A stretch of 64,000 bases of DNA from Enterococcus dongliensis (GCF_005405225.1 NZ_BJDQ01000006.1:1-64000); one strand, 5' to 3'. Shown: positions 46,618 through 56,490, counted from the stretch's first letter. Notes: generated from the sequence alone by a model not told the origin. Numbers and translations are program-made.

Positions 46618-48072
46618 TTATCGAACATTTTTTACAAATGAACCAATAGAAGAAAGGTCACTCTCTGTTAAAAAATCATCCACAATCTTTAAATTGCCAT
46701 AAGAATAATTTTTGATTGGATAATTTGCTACGACCAGATCATACTTCTTGAAACTTTCATCATAAGAAAAATCTAAAGCAGAGCCTCGATGAACCTCAAT
46801 TGCTACCCGATAATAAAAATGACTGCGGATCAGCTCAGCAATCATTGCTGCATGCCCTTCCCCTGAATCACTCACTACAAAAATCTTCACTTTCGCCGAG
46901 TGGATATCTAATGAACGAGCCAACCCTTCCCATTCTTTGAACAAGACAGTCAAAACTGAGAAATAAAATTGACTGAACCAAGGATCGCCGCTTTCACGCT
47001 CCATTTTTAACAATAGCTGATGGATGTATTTTGTGAAATGTGGGTATTGCAGTTTCGCATTCCGCGAAAAATACGCCGCAGAATCAAACAAAATGGATCG
47101 TTGGTAAGGACAGACTTGATAAGCCGCATGGATCTGCATTAATTTTTGTAAGATGGTCTCCCGCTGATCTTTTGGTAAAGAGATTTCATAAACCAACTCT
47201 ATTTCTTTTAAGAAATTAACTAGATACTTCGCACTTACTTGGCAGCAAGGGTCCACTTTAGTAATAAAGTAGTTGCAAAACAAACTGTTCGCCACTTCAT
47301 CATACCAACGCTCAGTCACATGATATTCTGAATCTTGCACGATTTGATCTGCTATCGTTCGCAAGGTTAAAACGTTAGTGATCACTGTCGGATTCAAGGC
47401 TAGTTTTTCACATTCTGACAAGATAAAACCTTGCGAAGTTCGAACAATAATCACAGCCAGTAAATAACTACTTTCAAGTATTTCACGGTCATTATAAAAA
47501 ATCCCGAGGGCACGACTAGCCTTGCGAATAAAATTAATGATCTTTCCGCGTTCTAAGTCAAAGGGCCATTCGTTCAATCCATATTTTTCTAAAAATAATT
47601 GGACATAAAAAATCCGGACCCACCGTTCTTCTTTAGCAGTGACACGAAACGGTTTGCGTTCAAGAATCAGCCCTTTTTCAGCTAGGACTTTATCCAGTTG
47701 TTTGACCATTCGATAAAAAGTCGCTTCACTAATGAACAGCTCGTTAATCCAATAATCAGTATCTTCATTTGGTTGAAAAAAGATCCGTTCCAAAAAAGTA
47801 AAGGCTTCAGATTCATTCATTAAATTCCATGCCAATTGCCGCGTCTTATTATGCAACGCATCATTTAATCGTAAGCCATTTGTACGAGAGTACTCGATAC
47901 CAACATGCTCTCCCCAAAATTGATTGATCGCTTCTACATCCGATAACACCGTTTTGGTAGAACAATCTAATAGATCCGCAATCATTTCTGGATTCTGCCA
48001 CCCGATCAGATCTCGTAAAACACCTATGATGGCCAAACGTCGCTGTGTGGTATTTTTAAGTAATCTCCGCAC
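46618..48072 (-). CDS. Mga-family transcriptional regulator
   Basis: 484 residues: N-terminal HTH (about 20-60, with MIADLLDCSTKTVLSDVEAIN), a second HTH (about 108-130, with LFISEATFYRMVKQLDKVLAEKG), a central PRD-like region, and a C-terminal EIIB-like part with VVSDSGEGHAAMIAELI. This is the Mga/AtxA layout of virulence- and sugar-linked regulators in Gram-positive cocci. The GTG at 48072 is favoured because GGGAGGG lies 7 nt before it; the ATG at 48078 has only 2 nt of spacing. No obvious target operon adjoins it; the closest unit is the broken ABC pair. Confidence 0.85.
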   Translation of the reverse strand: MRRLLKNTTQRRLAIIGVLRDLIGWQNPEMIADLLDCSTKTVLSDVEAINQFWGEHVGIEYSRTNGLRLNDALHNKTRQLAWNLMNESEAFTFLERIFFQPNEDTDYWINELFISEATFYRMVKQLDKVLAEKGLILERKPFRVTAKEERWVRIFYVQLFLEKYGLNEWPFDLERGKIINFIRKASRALGIFYNDREILESSYLLAVIIVRTSQGFILSECEKLALNPTVITNVLTLRTIADQIVQDSEYHVTERWYDEVANSLFCNYFITKVDPCCQVSAKYLVNFLKEIELVYEISLPKDQRETILQKLMQIHAAYQVCPYQRSILFDSAAYFSRNAKLQYPHFTKYIHQLLLKMERESGDPWFSQFYFSVLTVLFKEWEGLARSLDIHSAKVKIFVVSDSGEGHAAMIAELIRSHFYYRVAIEVHRGSALDFSYDESFKKYDLVVANYPIKNYSYGNLKIVDDFLTESDLSSIGSFVKNVR

Positions 48073-48286
48073 AAACATTCCCTCCCAACTCAATTGTCAT
48101 TGTGCCACAATCATTTTTTCTACATTATTCTTTTGTTATCATATCATAAGATGACACGATAAATCGCATAAGTATCGACTAGAAACACTTTAAAAATCAC
48201 AAATAATATATTTACTTAATGAGGATTATTTTCAGTATTCTTATTGTTCTTTCGTTTTAAAAATAAAATCGCTTATTGAGCAGCAA

Positions 48287-48330
48287 AAACAGCGAGGAAG
48301 AACACCATAGTGTATTCTTCCTCACTGTTT
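48287..48330 (-). terminator. terminator of mazF
   Basis: AAACAG-C-GAGGAAGAA pairs with TTCTTCCTC-A-CTGTTT, with one internal mismatch; T-rich on the minus strand. Confidence 0.9.
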
Positions 48331-48349
48331 CAAAAGTGAGTTGATCTTT

Positions 48350-48721
48350 TTATGTAAGATTTGACGTAGCCACAGACATCGTTTCAATCCCGACACTGAT
48401 TCGTAAAGCCGCATCTACTTCTGCCATCAAACAGTCATCCAAATGGCAAACTTTTTCTTTCAAACGAGTTTTATCAATCGTGCGAATTTGCTCTAATAAA
48501 ATCACTGAGTCTCGTTCAATCCCCGTACCATTTGATTTGATTCCAATATGTGTTGGTAATTTAGGTTTCGCCATTTTCGCTGTGATTGCAGCAATGATGA
48601 TCGTTGGACTAAAATGATTTCCTAAATTATTTTGGATCACCAACACCGGACGAATCCCTCCTTGTTCAGAACCAATAACTGGCGATAAATCTGCGAAATA
48701 GATATCACCACGCTTAACCAT
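48350..48721 (-). CDS. mazF: MazF/PemK-family mRNA endoribonuclease
   Basis: 123 residues with the MazF core: VKRGDIYFADLSPVIGSEQGGIRPVLVIQNN at the start, SPTIIIAAIT near 40 and SVILLEQIRTIDKTRL near 72-88. In this family the enzyme cuts single-stranded RNA at short sequences. It follows alr by 33 nt, the conserved location, but no mazE antitoxin lies between alr and mazF or elsewhere in the window. It may be controlled by a distant antitoxin or act as a housekeeping RNase. Confidence 0.93.
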   Translation of the reverse strand: MVKRGDIYFADLSPVIGSEQGGIRPVLVIQNNLGNHFSPTIIIAAITAKMAKPKLPTHIGIKSNGTGIERDSVILLEQIRTIDKTRLKEKVCHLDDCLMAEVDAALRISVGIETMSVATSNLT

Positions 48722-48754
48722 AATTCTCCTCCCAAAGTTCAGAATTTCTTGTTT

Positions 48755-49882
48755 TTATTTTTGATAAATTCGCGGTACACGCTCTGAAAGCGTACAACAA
48801 ACTTCATAATGAATCGTTCCCAGATGATCCGCTACGTCTTGCATCGTGATTTCTTGATCTTTGCTCTTGCCGATCAAAGTGACTTTAGTACCGACTTTAA
48901 ATTCCCGCGGCAAACGGATCATTAATTGATCCATACAGACACGCCCAATCGTTTCACAAAACTCACCTTCCACCAACAACGAAAAACCTTGCATCTTTCG
49001 CAACCAGCCATCCGCATAACCAATTGGAACTGTACCGATCCATTCTTTTTTTGGTGTATCATATGTTTTTCCATAACCTACACCTTCCCCAGCTGGTAAT
49101 TCTTTAACTTGGATCAGTTCAGAGAGTAATTCCATCGCTGGTTTTAACGGATAGGTTTCGGCTAATTCATGGCCGGATGGATTCAATCCATACATCCCCA
49201 CACCATAACGGATCATGTTGCCCGGCATTTCTTTGTCGTGCCATAAGGCAGTTGCACTGTTACTAGAGTGGATATACCGCGGCAAGTGATCCAGCGCATC
49301 AATCACTGCATTAAAGCGAGCTGTCTGTTTGTACCAATAGGAAGTATCTTGTTCATCTGCTGTAGCAAAATGAGTAAATAATCCTTCCCAAAGCAAGTTA
49401 GGCGAAGCTTCAATGATTTCTACTGCTTCTTTGACGGCATCAGGTGTTAAAAATCCAATCCGTCCCATCCCAGTATCAGCCTTAATATGAATTTTTATTG
49501 GCGTTGTTGTCTTTGCTAAATCCTTTAATACTTCTTGAGCTTCAATCAACCATTCTTTTGTCGCTACAGTGATCGATAAGTCATAGTCTACAACTAACGA
49601 CAAATAACTTGGGAAAACAACACTTAATACTAAAATCGGTTCCGTAATACCTGCTTCTCGCAATTCAATGGCTTCATCCAAAGTGGCCACACAAAAACCA
49701 GTAGCACCTGCCGACAATGCAATCTGTGCTGTAGCTACTGCGCCATGTCCATACCCGTCAGCTTTTACTACTGCAAATAACTCAACTGATTCAGGCAAAC
49801 GTTTTATTTCATTTTTAATATTTTCACTCAATGCTTTCTTATGTATGATAGCTCTCGTAGGTCGATGATACGTTACAACCAT
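48755..49882 (-). CDS. alr: alanine racemase
   Basis: PLP enzyme converting L-Ala to D-Ala for peptidoglycan. Lys40 in VVKADGYGHGA is the PLP lysine; RYGVGMYGLNPS and GVGYGKTYD (with the catalytic Tyr) follow. 375 residues. It is placed between acpS (19-nt gap) and mazF on the same strand, the usual acpS-alr order. It supplies the substrate of Ddl, encoded 4 kb away. Confidence 0.95.
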   Translation of the reverse strand: MVVTYHRPTRAIIHKKALSENIKNEIKRLPESVELFAVVKADGYGHGAVATAQIALSAGATGFCVATLDEAIELREAGITEPILVLSVVFPSYLSLVVDYDLSITVATKEWLIEAQEVLKDLAKTTTPIKIHIKADTGMGRIGFLTPDAVKEAVEIIEASPNLLWEGLFTHFATADEQDTSYWYKQTARFNAVIDALDHLPRYIHSSNSATALWHDKEMPGNMIRYGVGMYGLNPSGHELAETYPLKPAMELLSELIQVKELPAGEGVGYGKTYDTPKKEWIGTVPIGYADGWLRKMQGFSLLVEGEFCETIGRVCMDQLMIRLPREFKVGTKVTLIGKSKDQEITMQDVADHLGTIHYEVCCTLSERVPRIYQK

Positions 49883-49901
49883 AAACTAAGTGTCCTTCTT
49901 T

Positions 49902-50252
49902 CTATTCTTCCAGCAATACTTGTGCGATCGCTAGTTCCTCTGTATGGGTCAAACTGACAAAAACGTTTCCCTGGTGAGGTGATTTTGTAAAGGCGGGGGC
50001 ACCATTGTCATTTCGTAAAATTTCCAAATCTTGAAAGCTGACTTTTCCAATACCAGTTCCCCAGGCTTTAGAAAAAGCTTCTTTACATGCGTACCGGCCT
50101 GCTAAAAATTCTACCTGACGATGAGGAGAATGGCTAGCAAAAAGGGTCTGTTCTGCCGGAGTTAATATTCTTTCGACAAAATGCGGGCGACGTTCAATAA
50201 TTTTTGCGACTCGTTCCAACTCAGTCGCATCAATCCCGATTCCTTTGATCAT
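49902..50252 (-). CDS. acpS: holo-[acyl-carrier-protein] synthase
   Basis: Transfers phosphopantetheine from CoA to ACP. 116 residues: GIGIDATELERV at 4-15 with the Mg-binding Asp, and FLAGRYACKEAFSKAWGTGIG at about 49-69 with the catalytic Glu. First gene of the acpS-alr-mazF unit. Confidence 0.95.
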   Translation of the reverse strand: MIKGIGIDATELERVAKIIERRPHFVERILTPAEQTLFASHSPHRQVEFLAGRYACKEAFSKAWGTGIGKVSFQDLEILRNDNGAPAFTKSPHQGNVFVSLTHTEELAIAQVLLEE

Positions 50253-50349
50253 ACTCTCAACCCTTTCAGTAACATCTTTATTTTACCAAAGACTTATTTA
50301 AATGCTATGTTTTTTTCAAAGAATTCTTTTAAAATCTCTTTAACTAAAC

Positions 50350-50384
50350 AAAAAAGCCATCAATCAAAAAGATCGATGGCTTTG
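50350..50384 (-). terminator. terminator of cshA
   Basis: GCCATCGATC / GATTGATGGC hairpin (one G-U pair) with six T on the minus strand. Confidence 0.9.
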
Positions 50385-50392
50385 CTGATAGA

Positions 50393-51964
50393 TTAATCGT
50401 TTGAATTTGAACGGATCACAAAGCCGCGTTTTTTATCGTTGCTGCGGTTTGTATTTTTATTGTTGCTATGTTGTTTGCTTCCGCCATAGTTTTTGTTTTT
50501 ATTGTTGCTGCTATTACGATCACGATCTTTGCGGTAGTTGTCTTTGCTGCGACCGCCGCCACGGTTATTACCACCGCCGCGATTGTTGCCGCCACTACGT
50601 TTACCGCCGCCACGATTGAACCCGCCTTTTTTATTTGAAGGCAATGGACGTTCCGGCGTAATTTTTACTGGTACAGCATCAGCAGGATCTTTCGCTGTTG
50701 TCTTCAACAATAAAGCAGCTAGTTCCTCTGGTGAATAAGCAGCCAGTAATTCTTTTGCTGATTCATTGTATTTTTCCAAGCTGTCGGAATTTTCTTCCAT
50801 TTGGCTTTGGATTTGTTCCATCGCTGCACCTAATTGACCTTTGAATGCTTCTTTTTCGGTCGGTGGACGCAATGGATTCATCCGTTTTTTCGTTAGGTTT
50901 TCGATGACATGTAAGTAACCCATTTCGTTTGGTGTAACGAACGTTACTGACATACCGCCTTTACCTGCACGACCTGTACGGCCGATCCGGTGAACATAAC
51001 TTTCTGGATCTTGTGGAATATCGTAGTTGTAAACATGGGTAACGCCAGAGATATCCAAGCCACGAGCAGCAACGTCTGTCGCTACTAAAATATCAAGATC
51101 GCCACGCTTAAACGAACGTAAAACACTCATCCGTTTTTGTTGTGACAAATCACCATGGATTCCTTCAGCTTTGTAGCCACGAGCTTCTAGACCGCGAGCC
51201 AATTCATCTACACGACGTTTAGTCCGTCCAAAGACGATTGCTAAATCTGGTGTTTGAACATCAAACAAACGAGTCATGATATCGAATTTTTCATAATCTT
51301 TTCCACGAACATAATATTGATCGATCAAATCAGCAGTCATTTCTTTGGCTTTGATTTTCACATGTTCAGGATCTCTCATAAATTTAACGCCGATTTTTTT
51401 GATTGCATCTGGCATTGTAGCTGAGAACAACAAAGTTTGACGTTCGGCAGGGACTTTACTGATAATTTTTTCGATATCTTCTAGAAAGCCCATGTTCAAC
51501 ATTTCGTCTGCTTCATCTAAGACCAATGTCTCAACTGTTTCTAGTTTTAATGTGTGACGGTTAATATGATCGAGCATACGACCAGGTGTACCAACAACGA
51601 TATGCGGACGATCTTTCAATCCACGAATTTGACGACCGATGTCTGCACCACCGTAGACAGCTTGAACGCGAATTTTTTTGTCGCGGCCTAGACGATACAA
51701 CTCTTCTTGTGTTTGAATTGCTAATTCACGAGTTGGTGAAATGACTAATCCTTGTAAAGCATTGTTCGTTGTATCAATTTTATCCAGCATAGGTAAACCA
51801 AAAGCAGCGGTTTTACCAGTACCAGTTTGTGCTTGTCCAATAACATCTCTTCCGTTTAAAGCTAATGGAATCGTTTGTGCTTGGATCGGTGTTGCTTCTT
51901 CAAAACCTGCGCGTTCAACCGCGAGCAATAGTTCTGGTGATAATTTTAGTTCTTTGAATTTCAA
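50393..51964 (-). CDS. cshA: DEAD-box RNA helicase CshA
   Basis: ATP-dependent RNA helicase, linked to the RNA degradosome, ribosome assembly and cold growth. Motifs: [20 protein letters not shown] in [22 protein letters not shown] and [13 protein letters not shown]. 523 residues. The last 90 are a low-complexity Gly/Arg/Asn/Lys tail (repeats of NRGGG and NNKN, then [13 protein letters not shown]), normal for CshA and typical of RNA-binding tails. The start is TTG at 51964, 7 nt after AGGAGG. A structured leader lies upstream. Confidence 0.95.
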   Translation of the reverse strand: MKFKELKLSPELLLAVERAGFEEATPIQAQTIPLALNGRDVIGQAQTGTGKTAAFGLPMLDKIDTTNNALQGLVISPTRELAIQTQEELYRLGRDKKIRVQAVYGGADIGRQIRGLKDRPHIVVGTPGRMLDHINRHTLKLETVETLVLDEADEMLNMGFLEDIEKIISKVPAERQTLLFSATMPDAIKKIGVKFMRDPEHVKIKAKEMTADLIDQYYVRGKDYEKFDIMTRLFDVQTPDLAIVFGRTKRRVDELARGLEARGYKAEGIHGDLSQQKRMSVLRSFKRGDLDILVATDVAARGLDISGVTHVYNYDIPQDPESYVHRIGRTGRAGKGGMSVTFVTPNEMGYLHVIENLTKKRMNPLRPPTEKEAFKGQLGAAMEQIQSQMEENSDSLEKYNESAKELLAAYSPEELAALLLKTTAKDPADAVPVKITPERPLPSNKKGGFNRGGGKRSGGNNRGGGNNRGGGRSKDNYRKDRDRNSSNNKNKNYGGSKQHSNNKNTNRSNDKKRGFVIRSNSND

Positions 51965-52112
51965 ATGATATCCTCCTAATGTCTGTTGACCTTATCATTT
52001 AGAGCGTATGGTTTGGTATCTGCGTTTAGTCTGCAACTGTCCCTTTAGTTGCCGTCCTTGGCGATACTACCGAAAAACCGCTCCGCGAAGTCAGGCGGAA
52101 GGATCATCTCTC
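51965..52112 (-). promoter_or_regulatory. structured 5' leader of cshA
   Basis: Between the murF terminator and the cshA start, two GC-rich hairpins occur: GCAACT/AGTTGC (52033-52052) and TCCGC/GCGGA (52082-52099). On the minus strand the latter is followed by GCGGTTTTT, which resembles an attenuator. Long leaders are common for cold-induced helicase genes; the mechanism here is inferred. Confidence 0.45.
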
Positions 52113-52114
52113 AC

Positions 52115-52161
52115 AAAAAGTGGTTGCGACATCGTTCAATTGAAAAATGCCCCAACCGCTT
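52115..52161 (-). terminator. terminator of murF
   Basis: AAGCGGTTG / CAACCACTT stem on the minus strand with a long loop, then TTTTT. It is about 135 nt after the murF stop. Confidence 0.7.
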
Positions 52162-52295
52162 CTCAAAAATAATTGGTAAGCCAGCGATCTATTCACTAGC
52201 GAATCTTTAATTTATTGGATGACTCATTCAATCATTACTTCATTTCTCGGCAATGGCTCATTCTAGCACATCATTTCATTTTCTGCAACTTTTCA

Positions 52296-53651
52296 CTACG
52301 CCTGCAAAAATTCGACAACTTCAAGCAAGCCCATTCCATTACTACCTTTTAAAACAATATTGTCATTTGCTTGTAAATTATTTTTAACAGTTTCCATCAT
52401 TTGCTGTTTTTCTTCTCTATTGAAATAATGTACAGCTAATGTCGGGTAACGATCCGCTAAAGCTACTTTCAAACCTTTCATGTCTTCACCATATAAAAAG
52501 ATTTCTTGAAAATCTTGATCATTGATATGTTTTACCATGCTCGTATGCAGTGAGAAAGATTTATCACCTAGCTCTAACATATCTGCTAAGACTGCCAGAC
52601 GACGACCTTCTGTAGGCAGTTTAGCAAAAGTATCTAAAACTAGCCCCATCGCTGTTGGGTTGGCATTATATACATCACTCAAAATATCTGCACCATTCGC
52701 AGCTTTCAACCACTGCGTTCTATTTTGTGTAACTTGTACGTAAGCTAAGCCTTGAAAAATCTCGTCGTTATTCAGCCCAAACCAACGACCGATTGCTATA
52801 GCAATCAACGCATTTTGAACATTGTAACTACCTGGTAAAGGAATTTGATACCCATTGTCTTCCACAGAAAAAACAGTAGCACCTTTGTTCTCATTCAAAA
52901 TCGTCGCTGATAGATCTCCTGCTTGAATGCCGACGGTTTCTATCGTTTGTGATAACGAACGCGTGCGCTCGGTCAGTAACGGCTCATCTGCTGGGATAAC
53001 CAATAATCCATCTGCTGCTAGTCCCGTAGTAATCTCCATTTTTGCATCTGCAATCTTTTCTCGCGAGCCTAAATTTTCAATATGGGCTTCGCCAATAATC
53101 GTGATTGCCGCAACATCTGGTTCAGCTAGTTCTGATAAAACACTAATCTCTCCTGCATGGTCCATGCCCATTTCCAAGATCAGTTTTTCAGTTCCTTCTG
53201 GCATATGCAAGATCGTGTAAGGCAGTCCGATGTCATTGTTATAATTTCCTTGTGTTTTATATGTTCGAAATTTTTGATTGAGTACCGCTTCGGTCATATC
53301 TTTGGTCGTTGTTTTGCCATTTGAACCTGTAATCGCAATCACATCAGGATTTTCTTCCAGTAAATAGTAGCTTGCTAACGCTTGAAAAGCTAGCAAAGTA
53401 TCTTTGACCAAAATAACTGCGATCTCTTCAGGAGCTGTTGCAGGATCTTGACTCCATAATGTCGCTGTTGCACCATTTTCAATCGCTTTGGCTACAAACT
53501 CGTGACCATCATTCGTCCCCTGTAACGGGATGAACAAATCGCCTGCTTCAATTTTTCGTGAATCGAATTCGACACCAGTAACGGTCACCTCATTTTCCGT
53601 CAATACTTCACCTTGAACGGCCTTGCTGATGATTGTCGTTGTAAAATTCAT
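52296..53651 (-). CDS. murF: UDP-N-acetylmuramoyl-tripeptide-D-alanyl-D-alanine ligase
   Basis: Adds the D-Ala-D-Ala made by Ddl to the UDP-MurNAc-tripeptide in the cytoplasm. Mur-ligase layout: N-terminal UDP-binding domain with GVEFDSRKIEAGDLFIPLQG, ATP site ITGSNGKTTTKDM near 110, EMGMDHAGEI near 163, and a C-terminal domain with LSDVYNANPTAMGL and RLAVLADMLELG. 451 residues. GGGAGGA precedes the ATG. Encoded just downstream of ddl, a common and functional pairing. Confidence 0.95.
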   Translation of the reverse strand: MNFTTTIISKAVQGEVLTENEVTVTGVEFDSRKIEAGDLFIPLQGTNDGHEFVAKAIENGATATLWSQDPATAPEEIAVILVKDTLLAFQALASYYLLEENPDVIAITGSNGKTTTKDMTEAVLNQKFRTYKTQGNYNNDIGLPYTILHMPEGTEKLILEMGMDHAGEISVLSELAEPDVAAITIIGEAHIENLGSREKIADAKMEITTGLAADGLLVIPADEPLLTERTRSLSQTIETVGIQAGDLSATILNENKGATVFSVEDNGYQIPLPGSYNVQNALIAIAIGRWFGLNNDEIFQGLAYVQVTQNRTQWLKAANGADILSDVYNANPTAMGLVLDTFAKLPTEGRRLAVLADMLELGDKSFSLHTSMVKHINDQDFQEIFLYGEDMKGLKVALADRYPTLAVHYFNREEKQQMMETVKNNLQANDNIVLKGSNGMGLLEVVEFLQA

Positions 53652-53745
53652 GGTGTTCCTCCCATTTTTTGGTTTCTGACTTTAAACGATTCCGCAAATA
53701 CATTGATTCGATTAAGCCAACTCGGTTGGTAAAACATTAAAAGGA

Positions 53746-53785
53746 ACTTGAGGCATCATTCATACAGAATCATGTCTCAAGTCCT
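53746..53785 (-). terminator. likely terminator of ddl
   Basis: ACTTGAG / CTCAAGT stem with partial inner pairing (CAT/ATG). The minus-strand tail TCCTTTTAA is moderate, so some read-through into murF is possible. Confidence 0.6.
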
Positions 53786-53809
53786 GTTGTGATTAAGCAG
53801 TCTGTCTGA

Positions 53810-54874
53810 TTATTCAAAAGCGGCTTGCTGTTCGTAGCGTTTCAATCCTAATTGAATCAACTCTTCAATCAAGTCGCCGTATTTCAGTCCCATGTTTTCC
53901 CATAATAATGGATACATACTGAATTCTGTAAAGCCGGGCATTGTATTTAATTCATTTAAGAATAATTCATTTTTGTTGGTCAAGAAAAAGTCACAGCGAC
54001 TAAGTCCTGAACCGCCTAACATCGTATAAGCTAGTTTGGCAAATTCACGGGCTTTTTGCATCACATCTTCAGGTACTTCTGCTGGTATCGCCATTTTGAT
54101 TGTGTTGTCGATATATTTAGCATTGTAATCATAAAACGCAACCTCTTTTACGACTTCTCCAGGCAGTGTCGTCCGCACATCATCATTACCTAAAACGGCA
54201 ACTTCAATCTCGCGCGCATCGATTCCTTGTTCAACTAATGCCCGAGAATCATACCGATACGCTTCTTGCAGCGCATTTTGTAGTTCTTCTCGATTTTCTG
54301 CACGCGTGATCCCGACACTTGAACCCATGTTAGCTGGTTTAACGAACATTGGATACAACAGTGTTCCTTCACATTTTTCAAAAATTTGTTTTGGATTTTC
54401 TTTCCATTGGTTCTTTAACACAGGTACATACGGTACTTGAGGGATTCCGGCAGCTTGCAAGATATACTTAGTCATGATTTTATCCATGGCACAGGCACTG
54501 GCCATTACGCCCGCCCCAACATAAGGCATGTTCAATGTTTCTAAGAAGCCTTGGATCGTTCCGTCTTCACCATTTGGTCCATGCAAGACGGGAAAAACGA
54601 TCGCGTTTTCTTCTTTGATATCACCAGGATCAATTACTTTTCCGCTGAATCCTTCAACTTCATGACCTGCTGTATCCCAAGTCAAACGCAATGTTTCGTC
54701 TGTTTCTGGTGCTTCCGTTAATAATGGACCTTTGACCCATTGACCGGTTTTATCGATATAAATAAGTTGTACTTGATAATAATCAAAATAAACCGCAGAA
54801 ATAACTGAAAAGGCCGACAAAATCGCAACATCATGTTCTGGACTTTTCCCACCATAAAGTAAAATAATTTTCAA
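53810..54874 (-). CDS. ddl: D-alanine-D-alanine ligase
   Basis: ATP-grasp ligase making D-Ala-D-Ala. Motifs: LLYGGKSPEHDV at the start, HGPNGEDGTIQG near 95, FVKPANMGSSVGI near 170, EVAFYDYNAKYI (the Tyr-containing loop of D-Ala-specific ligases, unlike VanA-type D-lactate ligases) and NELNTMPGFT near 315. I set the start at the TTG at 54874, 8 nt after GGAGG, giving 354 residues; the ATG-side extension to 54889 contains the ribosome-binding site. The sequence fits the normal vancomycin-sensitive type; no van genes are in the window. Confidence 0.94.
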   Translation of the reverse strand: MKIILLYGGKSPEHDVAILSAFSVISAVYFDYYQVQLIYIDKTGQWVKGPLLTEAPETDETLRLTWDTAGHEVEGFSGKVIDPGDIKEENAIVFPVLHGPNGEDGTIQGFLETLNMPYVGAGVMASACAMDKIMTKYILQAAGIPQVPYVPVLKNQWKENPKQIFEKCEGTLLYPMFVKPANMGSSVGITRAENREELQNALQEAYRYDSRALVEQGIDAREIEVAVLGNDDVRTTLPGEVVKEVAFYDYNAKYIDNTIKMAIPAEVPEDVMQKAREFAKLAYTMLGGSGLSRCDFFLTNKNELFLNELNTMPGFTEFSMYPLLWENMGLKYGDLIEELIQLGLKRYEQQAAFE

Positions 54875-54974
54875 ATGAATATCCTCCATTACTTTCTGAT
54901 CCCTAATATTTTAGCACAAAAATCAAAATCCCCAAAAAGAAATTTTACAAGTATGACAAAGCTTATCATTTTGA

Positions 54975-55424
54975 TTACACTAAAGACTGTTGAATCAAGC
55001 TTTCTAGAACTTCTTTAAACTGTTCCCGTTCAACGTTTGTGAAAGGCTTGGGGCCTTTTGTCCGTTGTTTTGCTTGGCGCATCTTGCTGCCGATGAAACG
55101 TTGTGTCAATAAAGCATCGATATTCATCTGAGTATATTCCATTCCGGTCTGATGTAAGACATGGGCTGCTTTTGCCAATGTTAACGAAGCAAGCCCGTAG
55201 TCTTGAGTGATTAAAATATCTGTTGGCTTAATCACTGAGACGATCTTGAAATCCGCCGAATCTGATCCACGATCGACATAGATGAACCTTACAAAATCAG
55301 GGTATTCTTTTTTTGAATAATGATCGATACTTGTTACGATCACTACTGGTATTCCATATTTTTCAGCGACTAAAATCGTCGTATCTTTTACTGGCGATCC
55401 ATCACCATCAATGATCAAACGCAT
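54975..55424 (-). CDS. YaiI/YqxD-family protein (DUF188)
   Basis: 149 residues from the ATG at 55424, preceded by GGGAAGG. NYN/PIN-like nuclease superfamily: Asp residues in LIIDGDGSPVKD, then YVDRGSDSADFKIV and LITQDYGLASL. These form the acidic pocket seen in the family. A nuclease or RNA-processing role is likely but unproven. Single gene; the ORF extension to 55448 adds only eight residues. Confidence 0.88.
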   Translation of the reverse strand: MRLIIDGDGSPVKDTTILVAEKYGIPVVIVTSIDHYSKKEYPDFVRFIYVDRGSDSADFKIVSVIKPTDILITQDYGLASLTLAKAAHVLHQTGMEYTQMNIDALLTQRFIGSKMRQAKQRTKGPKPFTNVEREQFKEVLESLIQQSLV

Positions 55425-55521
55425 GTTATCAACCTTCCCAATTACCAAGACTCATTAAGTAAGTCATTTTTTATCATACCTATTGTTACAAGGATTACAA
55501 CTAGATGCAAGCGTGTTGAGT

Positions 55522-55552
55522 AAAAAACCGCTCAAAAATCCACGGCTTTTTT
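55522..55552 (-). terminator. terminator of the phosphoesterase gene
   Basis: AAAAAACCG / CGGCTTTTTT stem with a 12-nt loop and T run on the minus strand. AT-rich, so moderate. Confidence 0.65.
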
Positions 55553-55590
55553 AACGAACAAAAAATACTTGCTAATTGTTAAAATCAATT

Positions 55591-56490
55591 CTAATAAGAA
55601 ATCCAGGTAATTGCTTGTTGAAATTCTTCGATTAAGTGAATTTTTTTATATTCAGTAAATGCTGCTTGATGTTTTTTCAATAAGCTTCGCATTTTCATAG
55701 GGAGATAGATCTCTGCCAATTGATTATCTAAAACAAAATCTCGAGTAATCTTCCACTCATAGTAATACCCCAATGGTCGACAACTGTAAATCGTCCCATA
55801 AAAGGTTTGATCGTCAAAACGGCGATGCGTATGACCAAAGACTACTTGTCGAATGTTATCATACCGATCTAATAAATTCCCTAAGGATTGTGACCCTAAA
55901 AAAGCATTTAATTTGTTCCAAATTTTGTAGTCACCGTTTAGACGAACGATGAATTCTGTTTTAGGGACAAAATGCGTCACTAGTATCACTTGATAGTTTT
56001 TACGAGCTAATTCATCTAAGACATCCTGTAATTGCCGCAAAATTTCTTGCATGACAGTAGGATCATCTGCAAAGCGTTCGATCACTCGATCAAACCAATA
56101 AATATTTTTAATCGAGCGATTTTTCTGCGGATCATTTGACTCAGAAAAACTATAATCATACCAGCCATTTAATCCTAATAACACTGTCTTTTGATTAAGC
56201 GGGAGGTAACGAAGATTCAAAAAATGGCTGTCAGGATAATGTTCGATCATCTGCTCGCCTTTGACAGTACCCATTTCATGATTTCCCAAATTAAAAGTTG
56301 TCGGCAGCCCGTGATGCCGGAAAAAATGGTTGACTGCTAATGCTCGGTCGATTCTATTGGCCGTATCACCAGCAAAGTGTAACCGTGTTGCCTTTTGTTC
56401 TTTTAACACACTAAAAAGTAATGCTAGCTCATGATCACCAAAGTGATTGATATCTGCATGTAAATCAGTAATTACAGCTAATTTCCCCAT
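55591..56490 (-). CDS. metallophosphoesterase
   Basis: Calcineurin-like phosphoesterase with the metal-binding motif order ITDLHAD (residue 7), HFAGD (38), FNLGNHEMG (66), VTHFV (about 170) and VFGHTHRRFD (about 218). 299 residues, soluble. AGGAGG precedes the ATG. Substrate not predictable from sequence; many such proteins act on nucleotides or phosphodiesters. Divergent from the 132-aa gene. Confidence 0.9.
   Translation of the reverse strand: MGKLAVITDLHADINHFGDHELALLFSVLKEQKATRLHFAGDTANRIDRALAVNHFFRHHGLPTTFNLGNHEMGTVKGEQMIEHYPDSHFLNLRYLPLNQKTVLLGLNGWYDYSFSESNDPQKNRSIKNIYWFDRVIERFADDPTVMQEILRQLQDVLDELARKNYQVILVTHFVPKTEFIVRLNGDYKIWNKLNAFLGSQSLGNLLDRYDNIRQVVFGHTHRRFDDQTFYGTIYSCRPLGYYYEWKITRDFVLDNQLAEIYLPMKMRSLLKKHQAAFTEYKKIHLIEEFQQAITWISY

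Noticed and set aside
50401-50738. Plus- and minus-strand frames in the cshA tail region
   Set aside because: They are by-products of the Gly/Arg/Asn repeat codons of the helicase tail and consist of Cys/Arg/Pro-rich nonsense.
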